Origin: a bacterium
GTDB lineage: Bacteria > UBP15 > UBA6099 > JAJRTR01
Assembly (NCBI GenBank): GCA_024278215.1
Contig: JAJRTR010000159.1
Location: 1 to 12,452 of the forward strand
Length of the DNA: 12,452 bases
Direction of reading: 5' to 3'
The stretch's first letter is position 1. The number at the start of each line of letters is the position of its first letter. A model generated the notes under the pieces. That model was given only the letters and a program-made list of their open reading frames with translations, had not been told where the DNA came from and did not search any database. The translations under genes were made by a program, and so were the position numbers. This document shows positions 1 through 7,396 of this stretch, piece after piece.

Positions 1-2
1 AC

Positions 3-181
3 GAGCCAATTGCAAAATTCTGATTCGGCTGCGGTTGGCTGCAATTGTCAACAGCTGCATTGTCGGCACAAAATCTTCCTCGACGTACTCTACAAGTACG
101 CCTGCGGGGATTTTGCACCTCCGCTTTGCTTTAGTCCAATTTCGCTCGACCTCGCTTCGAACATAATTTTGCAACTGGCTC
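3..181 (+). repeat. Foldback repeat, copy 1 (179 bp)
   Basis: First of three dispersed copies of one element in this window; the others are at 3171-3348 and 7828-8006. The ends are inverted repeats: GAGCCAATTGCAAAATT at 3-19 against AATTTTGCAACTGGCTC at 165-181, with one mismatch. The central part forms a second hairpin, GTACT at 85-89 pairing with AGTAC at 95-99 around a 5-base loop, flanked by further imperfect pairing. The whole unit is therefore a long imperfect palindrome. It contains no convincing gene; an open frame crosses it at 10-219 but runs through both inverted ends. It may be a MITE-like or REP-like element, or a structured RNA. The left flank is cut by the window edge, so a target duplication cannot be judged. 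Confidence 0.85.
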
Positions 182-267
182 TTACGAAATATCTGTATTC
201 GCACAAGTTCAGCAGATAACAAAAATGCACTGCGTGGAATTTCAGTTGTAAGACGCTGAATGTAAAA

Positions 268-1212
268 TCAATTTGTTGTTATGTCTGAGATGTCAAATAC
301 TTTAATGGACCTGCTGCCGTCGTCGACGACGTACAGCCGGTCGTCGTCGTCGATCCTGATCCTGCTCGGCGAAAGGAACCTGAACCCGAACTCTCCTGTG
401 TCTTTCACACGCGCTGTCAGCTCTCCGAACGAATCGAAAACGTCCAGTGTGTTTTCATCTTTGTTCAGTGCCCAGATATTATGTTTCTGATCAGTGGCGA
501 TGGAAACAATATTGGGATGGTCTTCTGTTGCGAACGCGGCTTTCATTGAAAACGAGTCGGCCATTTTGCCGTTTGCCATAAATTTGTAAACCATGCTGCT
601 TTTGCCGTCGAGCACAAGCAGGACATTCGGGAACGCTGTTGTGGCGTCGATGATGTTCAACGCCGGTTTTTTGCCTTTGCGGGACTTGCTTTTCGGATAC
701 AGTTGTGTGAGTTTTTTTGCTGCGGAGTTCAACGAGTAGATGATGCCCTGTTCGGTATCGATCAACCAGAGTGTCTGATCGAAATAGGCGGTGGCGAGAT
801 CGACTTTGACATCACGTTTTCCGAGGGTGTTTGTCCATGGCGAGCGCAGGCTGCCGGTCGGGGTGAGATTCTTCAGCGAGCGTTGCGAGATGATAAAAAT
901 AGTGTTGTCGAAAAGCGACACGCCTGCCGGTGCCTCGACACGCTGGGATATTCTGATCTGGTCGATCGGCTCGCCGGTCGCCGCGTAGTAGCGGCTTAAC
1001 ACCGCCGGTGTGTTGTGGAGTACGTATAATATGTTGTCCGCCGGATTGATGCTGATCGAGTGTATCGCGCTGAAAAAACCGCTGGACGGAAAACTGCTGA
1101 TCTCGTATAGCAACTCGGGTTCGATCCAGTGGTAATCCTGCTGCCACGCGCGGGCGTTGCCGGAAAAGACGAAAACGATAAATGAAATAATTATATAATA
1201 TTTAAGTTTCAT
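268..1212 (-). CDS. Secreted NHL-like beta-propeller protein
   Basis: A 314-residue protein of unknown specific role. Residues 1-22 look like a Sec signal peptide: Lys2 and Lys4, a hydrophobic stretch from about 5 to 17, and an ARA site at 20-22. The rest contains repeated blade-like segments of the form 'hydrophobic-xD-xx-N-hydrophobic-WALN/LYVVD...VFD'. They are clearest near residues 54-67, 145-165, 235-262 and 285-308; the last is a typical NHL blade (LYVVDDGSRSIKVFD). This supports a six-bladed propeller exported to the periplasm or cell surface, probably for binding rather than catalysis. The gene is divergent from the glycosyltransferase at 1355 and stands alone. No Shine-Dalgarno site precedes the ATG; a promoter-like -10 ends only 6 bases before it (see 1219-1248). 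The family assignment is good but the ligand is unknown. Confidence 0.75.
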   Translation of the reverse strand: MKLKYYIIISFIVFVFSGNARAWQQDYHWIEPELLYEISSFPSSGFFSAIHSISINPADNILYVLHNTPAVLSRYYAATGEPIDQIRISQRVEAPAGVSLFDNTIFIISQRSLKNLTPTGSLRSPWTNTLGKRDVKVDLATAYFDQTLWLIDTEQGIIYSLNSAAKKLTQLYPKSKSRKGKKPALNIIDATTAFPNVLLVLDGKSSMVYKFMANGKMADSFSMKAAFATEDHPNIVSIATDQKHNIWALNKDENTLDVFDSFGELTARVKDTGEFGFRFLSPSRIRIDDDDRLYVVDDGSRSIKVFDISDITTN

Positions 1213-1218
1213 TCTGTT

Positions 1219-1248
1219 ATTTTATGCTGATCGGCGGTAATATTGCAA
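1219..1248 (-). promoter_or_regulatory. Candidate promoter for the beta-propeller gene
   Basis: Read on the minus strand, TTGCAA (1248-1243) is followed after 18 bases by TAAAAT (1224-1219). Transcription would be expected to start at or within a base or two of the ATG at 1212. That fits the lack of a ribosome binding site and would make the mRNA leaderless. The hexamers match the sigma70 consensus at 4 and 5 of 6 positions. No start site is proven. Confidence 0.45.
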
Positions 1249-1354
1249 CAGTGCGCCCATGCCATTTTTTGTTCTGGCTCGTTGCCTGTGTATGCCGCAG
1301 GGGGTTAAACTATTATAACAAATAAAAGATCGAAAGTATATAAAGAACCAGCGG

Positions 1355-2353
1355 ATGGGAACTGAGACAGACAACATGATCGACCTTAGTATTGTTATCC
1401 CGATGTACAATGAGCGGGACAACGTGGACAGGACTTTGTCGCTGATCGGCGAAACGATGGCTGGTTTCCGTGGCGGCTGGGAATTGATACTGGTCGACGA
1501 CGGGAGCGACGACGACACACTTGCTGTCGCGCGCGCCGCCGCGGAACGTGTGCCGTGGCTGCGGGTGTTGTCTTACGAGCGCAATCGCGGGCGCGGCAGG
1601 GCTATGCGCACCGGGTTCGACGCGGCGCGCGGCGAAATCATAATCACCACCGACTTCGATCTCAGCTACAGCCCCGATCACATACTTAAAATATACGATG
1701 CTTTCCGAGAGAACCAGGACGTCGACGTCGTGCTCGGCTCGGCCTATATGCCCGGCGGAACAGTGAAGGATGTGCCGTTTATGCGCCACGCGGCCAGCAG
1801 GCTCGGCAACCGCGTGCTGAGCTTTGCTATGGACGGTAAGGTGCATACGATAACCTGCATCCTGCGCGGTTACAGGCGACATGTGCTCGAGTCGCTCGAA
1901 CTGGAGTCGGAAGGCAAGGAGATACACCTTGAGATACTGTCGAAAGTGTTGTCGCTGGGCTACCGTGTGCTGGAGGTCCCGGCGCACCTGCGCGGTCGCA
2001 CGGGCGGCAAATCGAAATTCAAGCTGAAAGCCACTTCTCTGACACATCTTGTGTTTACGTTTTTCGAGAGGCCGATGATAGTCTTCGGCGGGCTCGGCGC
2101 TTTGATGCTGCTGCTTGGAATTGTCGTGGGAGCGGCCATAGTGTTCATGCGCTATTCAGGCACTCTCAACCCCGAACGGCCGCTTATGACGCTGATGGTG
2201 TTGCTTGTACTTGTTGGCATACAGGTGCTGACTGTCGGTTTCATCGCGCTCCAGATACTTAAATTGCGCAAAGAGATATACAGGATTCAGGCGCAGAACC
2301 TGCGGCTCGAAAAGCTGATGCGCGAACTAAGGGACGACCCCCCGCATGAATGA
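1355..2353 (+). CDS. Family 2 glycosyltransferase with two C-terminal membrane helices
   Basis: A 332-residue GT-A glycosyltransferase of the dolichol-phosphate-mannose synthase / GtrB type. It probably transfers a sugar from a nucleotide donor to a polyprenyl-phosphate carrier at the inner face of the membrane. Visible motifs are LSIVIPMYNE (11-20), the donor-site VDDGS (47-51) and the metal-binding DFD (100-102). Positively charged residues follow near CILRGYRR (168-175), and GGKSKF lies at 217-222. Hydrophobic segments at about 241-265 and 276-302 should anchor it, followed by a charged, probably coiled-coil tail (303-326). The start is uncertain: ATG 1376, seven codons downstream, would give the more typical MIDLSIVIP beginning, and neither start has a strong ribosome site. 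Its end overlaps the methyltransferase by 8 bases, so the two are co-translated. Confidence 0.85.
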   Translation: MGTETDNMIDLSIVIPMYNERDNVDRTLSLIGETMAGFRGGWELILVDDGSDDDTLAVARAAAERVPWLRVLSYERNRGRGRAMRTGFDAARGEIIITTDFDLSYSPDHILKIYDAFRENQDVDVVLGSAYMPGGTVKDVPFMRHAASRLGNRVLSFAMDGKVHTITCILRGYRRHVLESLELESEGKEIHLEILSKVLSLGYRVLEVPAHLRGRTGGKSKFKLKATSLTHLVFTFFERPMIVFGGLGALMLLLGIVVGAAIVFMRYSGTLNPERPLMTLMVLLVLVGIQVLTVGFIALQILKLRKEIYRIQAQNLRLEKLMRELRDDPPHE

Positions 2354-3107
2354 CGGACCCCGTGAAGAGAGATATGAAATAGAAGGCCGCGTCTTTGTGA
2401 AGAGATACGAGGGCGGCGGCGTGAGGTTTTTCCGCGACGGCGAAGAACTCGACATAGTGGAATGGAACCGCGTGCTCAACGAAGTGCAGCCCATGCGCCT
2501 GCTCGATGAGCACCCAAACCCGGTGGTGCGACTTAAAGAAACGCATCGGCGCGCGGCGTTTATAAAGTTTATCGGCGATGTGGGCGGCATGGCCGTGGCG
2601 GATGTCGGCTGCGAGGAAGGCCGGCTGGCGGAGATGCTGCTGCCGAAATGCGAGAGGCTGTATTGTGTCGACATAGACGAGGCGATGCTTGCCGGCGCGA
2701 GGAGCAGGTTGGGCGCGGCGCGGATTGAATATGTACAGAGCGACGTGCGGAAAATCGGTTTGCCCGACGACTTGATTGACGTGTGTGTCGCCGCGGAAGT
2801 GCTCGAGCACCTGCCCGAGCCGCGGGAGGGTATCGACGAACTCGTGAGAATCACAAAACCGGGCGGGCGCATATTTATCAGTGTGCCGAATGAAAAGCTT
2901 CTTTTAACTGTCAAGCGGGTTGCCGGAAAGCTGGGCATGGGCCGCAGCCTCGGAAAACTCAGCGCCGGGCTCGCTGTGGGCCATGTGCAGATTTTCACGG
3001 CTGACCGTATCAGGGAAATATGCCGGGGGCGCGTTCGGATAGATAAGCTGAAATACAGCGCGCCGTTTTACCTTAATATTTTCGCGGCGGGCAGACCGCT
3101 GAAGTGA
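2346..3107 (+). CDS. Class I SAM-dependent methyltransferase
   Basis: A 253-residue protein with a Rossmann methyltransferase core of the Methyltransf_11 type. Motif I is VADVGCEEG (84-92), the acidic ribose-binding strand is VDID (108-111), motif II is SDV (132-134), motif IV is AAEVLEHL (149-156), and the following strand is KPGGRIFISVPN (171-182). The first 70 residues are charged and do not match the core; they may be a substrate or partner domain. The gene overlaps the glycosyltransferase by 8 bases, so it probably methylates a glycan or lipid-linked product in the same pathway. The substrate cannot be read from the sequence. A ubiquinone-type or other small-molecule methyltransferase is possible but less likely in this context. 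Confidence 0.8.
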   Translation: MNDGPREERYEIEGRVFVKRYEGGGVRFFRDGEELDIVEWNRVLNEVQPMRLLDEHPNPVVRLKETHRRAAFIKFIGDVGGMAVADVGCEEGRLAEMLLPKCERLYCVDIDEAMLAGARSRLGAARIEYVQSDVRKIGLPDDLIDVCVAAEVLEHLPEPREGIDELVRITKPGGRIFISVPNEKLLLTVKRVAGKLGMGRSLGKLSAGLAVGHVQIFTADRIREICRGRVRIDKLKYSAPFYLNIFAAGRPLK

Positions 3108-3125
3108 GAAGATACAGGTGTACGA

Positions 3126-3154
3126 TTGGCGTTGGCGCGGCAGATGAATATAAT
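3126..3154 (+). promoter_or_regulatory. Candidate sigma70 promoter upstream of repeat copy 2
   Basis: TTGGCG (3126-3131), 17 bases, then TATAAT (3149-3154). The -10 is a perfect match and the -35 matches at 4 of 6 positions. The predicted start is near 3161, just before repeat copy 2 at 3171. The repeat would therefore lie inside the 5' untranslated region of the flavoprotein gene at 3379. Confidence 0.5.
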
Positions 3155-3170
3155 ATATTCTATATATGGT

Positions 3171-3348
3171 GAGCCAATTGCAAAATTCTGATTCTGCTGC
3201 GGTCGGCTGCTATTGTCCATAGCTGCGTTGTCGGTGCAAAATCGTCCTCGACGTACTCTATAAGTACGCCTGCGAGGATTTTACACCTCCGCCTTGCTCC
3301 GAACAATTTCGCTCGACCTCGCTATGAACATAATTTTGCAATTGGCTC
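3171..3348 (+). repeat. Foldback repeat, copy 2 (178 bp), possible 5-bp target duplication
   Basis: Second copy of the element at 3-181, same orientation. Its 17-base ends (3171-3187 and 3332-3348) are perfect inverted repeats. The central hairpin is GTACT (3253-3257), loop ctata, AGTAC (3263-3267), with imperfect pairing beyond it (AAAATC..CCTCG against CGAGGATTTT). The base string ATGGT occurs immediately before (3166-3170) and immediately after (3349-3353) the element, as expected for a 5-bp target-site duplication left by insertion. It sits between a promoter and a strong ribosome site. Confidence 0.85.
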
Positions 3349-3378
3349 ATGGTGAAGAATTGAAAGGGGGTAGTAAAG

Positions 3379-3951
3379 ATGAAAGTGGTGGCGTTTAACG
3401 GAAGTGCGAGGAAGGAAGGCAACACGGCGGCGTGTCTGAAGAAAGTGCTCGGGGTGCTGGAGGCGGAAGGGATCGAGACGGAGCTGGTGAACCTGGCGGG
3501 GAAGAAGCTTGGTGGCTGCCGGGCGTGCTACAGGTGCATGGAAAAGAAAGACAGGAAGTGCCACGGCCCGAATGACGACATGAATGAACTTATAGAGCTG
3601 TTCGACAGGGCCGACGGCGTGATCATCGGCTCGCCCACATACTTCAGTTCGGTCTCGACGGAGACGAAAGCGCTCATTGACAGGGTGGGGCTTGTCGGAA
3701 AAGCCAACGGTCACATTTATGAGCACAAAGTCGGCGCGGCGGTCGCTGTGGCAAGGAGGCACGGTGCAACAGATGTTTTCACACAGATAAACAGGCTTTA
3801 CCTTATAAACCTGATGATAGTGCCCGGTTCGATCTACTGGAATCTCGCTATGGGCAAGGACCCCGGCGATGTTCTCAAAGACGAAGAAGGTATGCAGACG
3901 ATGGAAAGCCTCGGCAAAAACATGGCCTGGCTGTTGAAGAAGTTGCAGTGA
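3379..3951 (+). CDS. Flavodoxin-fold FMN oxidoreductase, iron-sulfur flavoprotein type
   Basis: A 190-residue protein of the NADPH-dependent FMN reductase / iron-sulfur flavoprotein superfamily. The FMN phosphate loop is GSARKEGNT (8-16), and the isoalloxazine loop is SPTYFSSVS (85-93). A cysteine cluster C47-x2-C50-x2-C53, with C61 as a possible fourth ligand, resembles the compact 4Fe-4S motif of Isf-type proteins. The last spacing is longer here (seven residues between C53 and C61 rather than five), so cluster binding is likely but unproven. The role would be soluble electron transfer or reduction of a small acceptor. A very strong ribosome site (AAGGGGG, 3363-3369) sets the start. It lies on the same strand as the polyamine genes but is separated from them by 172 bases and a strong inverted repeat, so it is probably an independent unit. 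Confidence 0.85.
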   Translation: MKVVAFNGSARKEGNTAACLKKVLGVLEAEGIETELVNLAGKKLGGCRACYRCMEKKDRKCHGPNDDMNELIELFDRADGVIIGSPTYFSSVSTETKALIDRVGLVGKANGHIYEHKVGAAVAVARRHGATDVFTQINRLYLINLMIVPGSIYWNLAMGKDPGDVLKDEEGMQTMESLGKNMAWLLKKLQ

Positions 3952-4012
3952 CATAATGCAGTTCGGGGCCGGTGTCGCCGCCTGATGTTTCAAGTGGATA
4001 AACAGCAATGGT

Positions 4013-4050
4013 GTGCAATGCACAAAAGTTTGTTCTTTTGTGCATTGCAC
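4013..4050. repeat. Perfect 16-bp inverted repeat with nested palindromes
   Basis: GTGCAATGCACAAAAG (4013-4028) and its exact reverse complement (4035-4050) are separated by a 6-base loop (tttgtt). Each arm also contains an 11-base palindrome, GTGCA-N-TGCAC (4013-4023 and 4040-4050), so the structure can be read as one long hairpin or two operator-like sites about 27 bp apart. It lies 62 bases after the flavoprotein stop and 73 bases before mtnP. As RNA it would be a very stable hairpin and could end transcription, but no U-tract follows the stem. A regulator-binding site is an equally good reading. Confidence 0.8.
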
Positions 4051-4123
4051 CTGTTGAGCCGATTAGCGAGAATATTTTCTTAATGAGCTTGATGTTGTCA
4101 ACTACTATTATGGGAGACTTTTT

Positions 4124-4978
4124 ATGCCGTCAACAGCGATAATTGGTGGAAGCGGACTGTACAACCTCGAAATCGAAAACGCGAAAACTGTAAAAACAGA
4201 AACTCCGTTCGGCGACCCGTCGGAAGAGATTCTGGTCGGAAAACTCGGCGGCGTGGAAGCCGCTTTTCTCGCGCGTCACGGTCGCGGGCATACGATCACA
4301 CCGTCGGAGATAAACTTCCGCGCTAACGTATGGGCGCTGGCGTCGCTGGGTGTCGAGCGGGTGATTTCCATCAGCGCCGTGGGCGGCATGAAGGAAGAAA
4401 ACTCGCCGGGCACTCTCGTATTCCCAGACAATTTTATTGATAACACGCGCTCGCGCCGGAAGACTTTTTACACCGACGGATTCGTCGGCCACATCTCGCT
4501 TGCGCACCCAGTGTGCCCCGAGATGCGCAGGCTTCTGTATGAGTCGGGAAAACGACAGGGTTATGATGTCCGCGACGGCGGCACCTATATATGTATCGAG
4601 GGACCGAACTTCTCGACGCGCGCCGAGTCGCTCGTGTATCGCAGTTGGGACGTCGACGTTATCGGCATGACGAATGTGCCCGAGATGAACCTGTGCCGCG
4701 AGGCTGGGATGTGCTATGCGACTATCGCCTGCGTAACGGATTACGACTGCTGGCGCGAGGAGGACGAGGGCGTCAACATCGACGACATACTCAGAACACT
4801 CAGGGAGAATGTGAGCAAGGCCATATCCATCGTCGCCGACACGATCGGCGCAGTCGCGGGCGAAAGAAGCTGTGACTGCCTCGCGGTGTCGAAGATGGCA
4901 CCGCTGACGCAACTGAAAGATATTCCCAATAATAAGAAGTCCGATCTCGAACCGATACTCAGGCGTATTATAAGCTGA
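4124..4978 (+). CDS. mtnP: S-methyl-5'-thioadenosine phosphorylase
   Basis: A 284-residue trimeric-type purine nucleoside phosphorylase of the MTAP branch. It cleaves 5'-methylthioadenosine, the by-product of aminopropyl transfer, to adenine and 5-methylthioribose 1-phosphate in the cytosol. Visible motifs are GGSGLY (8-13), the phosphate-site RHGRGH (51-56), EGPNFSTRAES (159-169), the sugar-site GMTNVPE (181-187) and TDYDCW (205-210). Its two aspartates fit recognition of a 6-amino purine, which separates MTAP from guanosine/inosine phosphorylases. Length is normal. The ribosome site GGGAG (4112-4116) lies 7 bases before the ATG. It is the first of three polyamine-related genes on this strand, so its role is probably product removal for the aminopropyltransferase downstream. 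A broader adenosine phosphorylase activity cannot be excluded. Confidence 0.93.
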   Translation: MPSTAIIGGSGLYNLEIENAKTVKTETPFGDPSEEILVGKLGGVEAAFLARHGRGHTITPSEINFRANVWALASLGVERVISISAVGGMKEENSPGTLVFPDNFIDNTRSRRKTFYTDGFVGHISLAHPVCPEMRRLLYESGKRQGYDVRDGGTYICIEGPNFSTRAESLVYRSWDVDVIGMTNVPEMNLCREAGMCYATIACVTDYDCWREEDEGVNIDDILRTLRENVSKAISIVADTIGAVAGERSCDCLAVSKMAPLTQLKDIPNNKKSDLEPILRRIIS

Positions 4979-5175
4979 CAGCGTTTTTCATCTTTTTTTT
5001 CGCTTGACGCTTCCATCGTTACTGCCAGGTGAGCCGGGGCAAAACAGGGCCCCGGAACGATAAGAAATTCGGTTCCCGGTGTTCAACGCTTTTGTTTTTA
5101 CCGAATCCCGAACTCCGATTATCAGACACCGGCCTGTTCGGTTCCGGCTATGCCGGGTTAGGGAAACACGTTCAA
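4979..5175 (+). other. Structured leader between mtnP and the fusion gene
   Basis: This 197-base interval is treated as non-coding, although the downstream frame is open back to a GTG at 5029. Codon choice there (ctt ttg ttt tta, cgg, ggg) is unlike the gene body, and family members begin near the later ATG. It contains an 8-T tract soon after the mtnP stop (4993-5000), a 7-bp GC hairpin (CCGGGGC 5034-5040 with GCCCCGG 5049-5055), and a smaller one (CCGGC 5144-5148 with GCCGG 5152-5156). I do not recognise a known riboswitch class. It may be a leader, or a terminator followed by a new start of transcription. Confidence 0.4.
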
Positions 5176-7317
5176 ATGGAATCGCTAACAGAAGATGTGG
5201 CGGCGGCGGTGGACTTGCGTGAAGGCCCCGAGGGTGTGCGCTCGATAATCGAAGCGGTGCCTTCCGGCGGTGGTATCCCGCTGAAAGAACTTGCCCGAAG
5301 TGTGCGGCTTCCGCTGCCTGTTGTCGCCGCCGTGCGCCGTGAACTCGAGAAAAGAAATGTCTTCATACGCAGTGGCGGAGTGGCGCTTTCGGAATACGGC
5401 AGGGAGCTTCTTCAATCATCCGGCGGCGCGACGGACGTCGATTTCCGTTGCGAAGCGTGCGGCGGGTCCGGCAGCAGCATACCGGATAACCTGCGCGGAC
5501 TTCTCGACACTGTCGAAAAAGCGTTCGGGGACATGCCGCGTGTTGATGTAAGTCTTGACCAGGCTTTCGCAACAGCGGAAACGTCCTTGAAACGCGCTAT
5601 GCTCGCACTCGAACGCGGCACGCTGGCGGGCAGGTGCGTCGCTTTCCTCGGCGACGACGACCTCGTCTCTTTTTCCGCCGCGCTGCTCCTGCGTGAACTC
5701 GGCGCGGACGGTTCCACCGAACTCGTCGTTTTTGAAATCGACAAAAGAATCACTGCTTATATTCATGCCCTTGCCGACGCGCACGGACTCGGCGTCAGGT
5801 GTGTCGAACATGATTTGAGACACCCGTTCCCCATCGAGTTTAAAGAATCGTTCCACTGTTTCTTCGCCGATCCGCCCTATACGCTGCCGGGGCTGAAGCT
5901 GTTTTTGTCGCGCGGCGCCGAGTTGTTGCGCCGGAAATCCGGTCTGCACGCGTTTCTTTCTTTTGCGCACAAGGACCCGGAATTCACAGTCGAGATGTTC
6001 GCCCTGATAGCCGAGACAGGCTTTGCCGTCGCGGAGGTCGCGCCCGGTTTCAATATGTATCGCGGCGCGGACATCATCGGCAACACCGGACAGATGATAC
6101 ACCTTAAAAGCTCCGCCGTAACGACATCCTTGCTCGATACCGGAAAGTATTCGCTTCCCATATATACCGGCGAGTTGAAAGTTACCGTCAGGAACTATGT
6201 CTGTGCCGCTTGCGGCGAAAAGACGGAAGTGGGCCGGGGGGCCGCGCTCCACACTATCGAAGAGCTTAAAGAGGCCGGTTGCCCCGTCTGCGGCGGAAAA
6301 AAGTTCCGCTTCAAGGGCAGGAAAAAAGCTGTGGCCGGTGCGAGCGCAGCCGAAAAAAGCTGTATAAGAAGCAGTGTCGACACATACAGGAAGGTCTTTT
6401 TCGAAGGGATCGAACTCAACAGGCTGCACCCCGAAGACGCGGCGGAACTGAAAAGAGGATTCGCCGGCGCGGGCGCGCGGGCGTGGTGCTGTTTCGTGCC
6501 GTTTCTGCATTTCACGAGCGAGGCGGCGCGCAGGCAGATATACTGGAAGCGCGGCGCGGACGGTCCGATCATTCTATATCGCAAAGAGAAGAGCAGCATA
6601 AAATGGGAACTCTACACGCTGGCGGCTTCGACGCGCGCCGGTGCGCTCGAAGCGGTCGAACTGATGGACCGGCTGAACGGAAATCGACTTGGTCGCATCC
6701 TGTGGGCGGGCGCGCTGCAGGCCGAGTTGCTGAAGGGTGACAGAAGTTTCTCCGTCGAATACCGTGACAGCGAATACTTATATGACGCCGCGCGCGTAGC
6801 CGCACTCAAAGGACCCGAATTCGCGGACGTTCGAAAAAAGCTAAACAGGTTTGCGCGCGAGAATCCCGGCGTCGAGTTCGTCGAAATGAAGCCGGAGGAT
6901 ATACCGGAATGCCTGCGGCTGCTTGAAGCGTGGGACGCGGCGTATCGGGAGCGCAACATTGAAGCGCCGCTTCTCGATCACGATTACACAAAAAACGCGC
7001 TGGCGCGATTCGATGATTTTGCCGCGCCCGACTTTATGGGCTGGACACTGAAAGCGGCGGGCCGCATTGCGGCATTCGCGCTTGCCGGGGAGATGACGCC
7101 GCAACTTGCGAACTTTTTCGCGCTCAAAACAGACCTCGACATCAGGGGTTGCAGCGCATACATGCGGTGGCGGGTTATCGGATTCCTCGCGGGCCTCGGA
7201 TACAGCCGCGTCAACGATGCCTCGGACCTCAATCTGCCCGGTTTGAAACGGCACAAATCGAAATTCCGACCCGTCGAGAAACTCGACATCTACAAGATTC
7301 TGCGAAGAAGGGATTGA
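5176..7317 (+). CDS. BpsA-type aminopropyltransferase fused to zinc ribbon and DUF2156 domain
   Basis: A 713-residue protein counted from ATG 5176; an extension from GTG 5029 would add 49 residues but looks non-coding. Residues 1-80 resemble the winged-helix start of branched-chain polyamine synthase (BpsA, DUF43), followed by its CEACGG motif (92-97). The catalytic half (about 100-310) keeps the family signature GDDD (159-162), an acidic strand FEID (186-189), DLR (213-215) and DPPYT (232-236). Known BpsA enzymes move aminopropyl groups from decarboxylated SAM onto spermidine. A four-cysteine zinc ribbon follows (C343, C346, C369, C372). Residues from about 400 to the end match the DUF2156 / lysylphosphatidylglycerol-synthase C-terminal type of paired GNAT folds, including YLYDAARVAALKG (534-546) and the terminal DLNLPGLKRHKSKF (684-697). 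The neighbours mtnP and speD support a polyamine role. The function of the DUF2156 half, possibly acylating or aminoacylating the polyamine, is inference. GGG lies about 12 bases before the chosen ATG. Confidence 0.85.
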   Translation: MESLTEDVAAAVDLREGPEGVRSIIEAVPSGGGIPLKELARSVRLPLPVVAAVRRELEKRNVFIRSGGVALSEYGRELLQSSGGATDVDFRCEACGGSGSSIPDNLRGLLDTVEKAFGDMPRVDVSLDQAFATAETSLKRAMLALERGTLAGRCVAFLGDDDLVSFSAALLLRELGADGSTELVVFEIDKRITAYIHALADAHGLGVRCVEHDLRHPFPIEFKESFHCFFADPPYTLPGLKLFLSRGAELLRRKSGLHAFLSFAHKDPEFTVEMFALIAETGFAVAEVAPGFNMYRGADIIGNTGQMIHLKSSAVTTSLLDTGKYSLPIYTGELKVTVRNYVCAACGEKTEVGRGAALHTIEELKEAGCPVCGGKKFRFKGRKKAVAGASAAEKSCIRSSVDTYRKVFFEGIELNRLHPEDAAELKRGFAGAGARAWCCFVPFLHFTSEAARRQIYWKRGADGPIILYRKEKSSIKWELYTLAASTRAGALEAVELMDRLNGNRLGRILWAGALQAELLKGDRSFSVEYRDSEYLYDAARVAALKGPEFADVRKKLNRFARENPGVEFVEMKPEDIPECLRLLEAWDAAYRERNIEAPLLDHDYTKNALARFDDFAAPDFMGWTLKAAGRIAAFALAGEMTPQLANFFALKTDLDIRGCSAYMRWRVIGFLAGLGYSRVNDASDLNLPGLKRHKSKFRPVEKLDIYKILRRRD

Positions 7318-7396
7318 GTTTTTTATCTGCCGTCTTCTTTCATTTTCAGAAACCGTATATATTTGAAATGTTGTGAACTATCGTTCAGGAGAAGAG

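Noticed and set aside
10-219. Small plus-strand open frame at the left edge
   Set aside because: It is contained almost entirely in repeat copy 1 and crosses its inverted ends. The other two copies do not preserve an equivalent protein.
301-353. Clustered GTC/GAC triplets at the 3' end of the beta-propeller gene as a microsatellite
   Set aside because: They encode an Asp-rich turn of the last propeller blade and are too short and imperfect to be a meaningful tandem repeat.
4993-5000. T tract after mtnP as an intrinsic terminator
   Set aside because: No convincing GC stem precedes it; only weak AGCG/CGCT pairing surrounds it, so it is mentioned only as part of the leader.
5029-5175. N-terminal extension of the fusion protein from GTG 5029
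   Set aside because: Codon choice is unlike the gene body, the DNA is full of GC hairpins, and BpsA-type proteins begin near the ATG at 5176.
5416-6510. 364-codon minus-strand open frame inside the fusion gene
   Set aside because: It is a shadow of codon bias; the plus strand carries recognised motifs across the same span.
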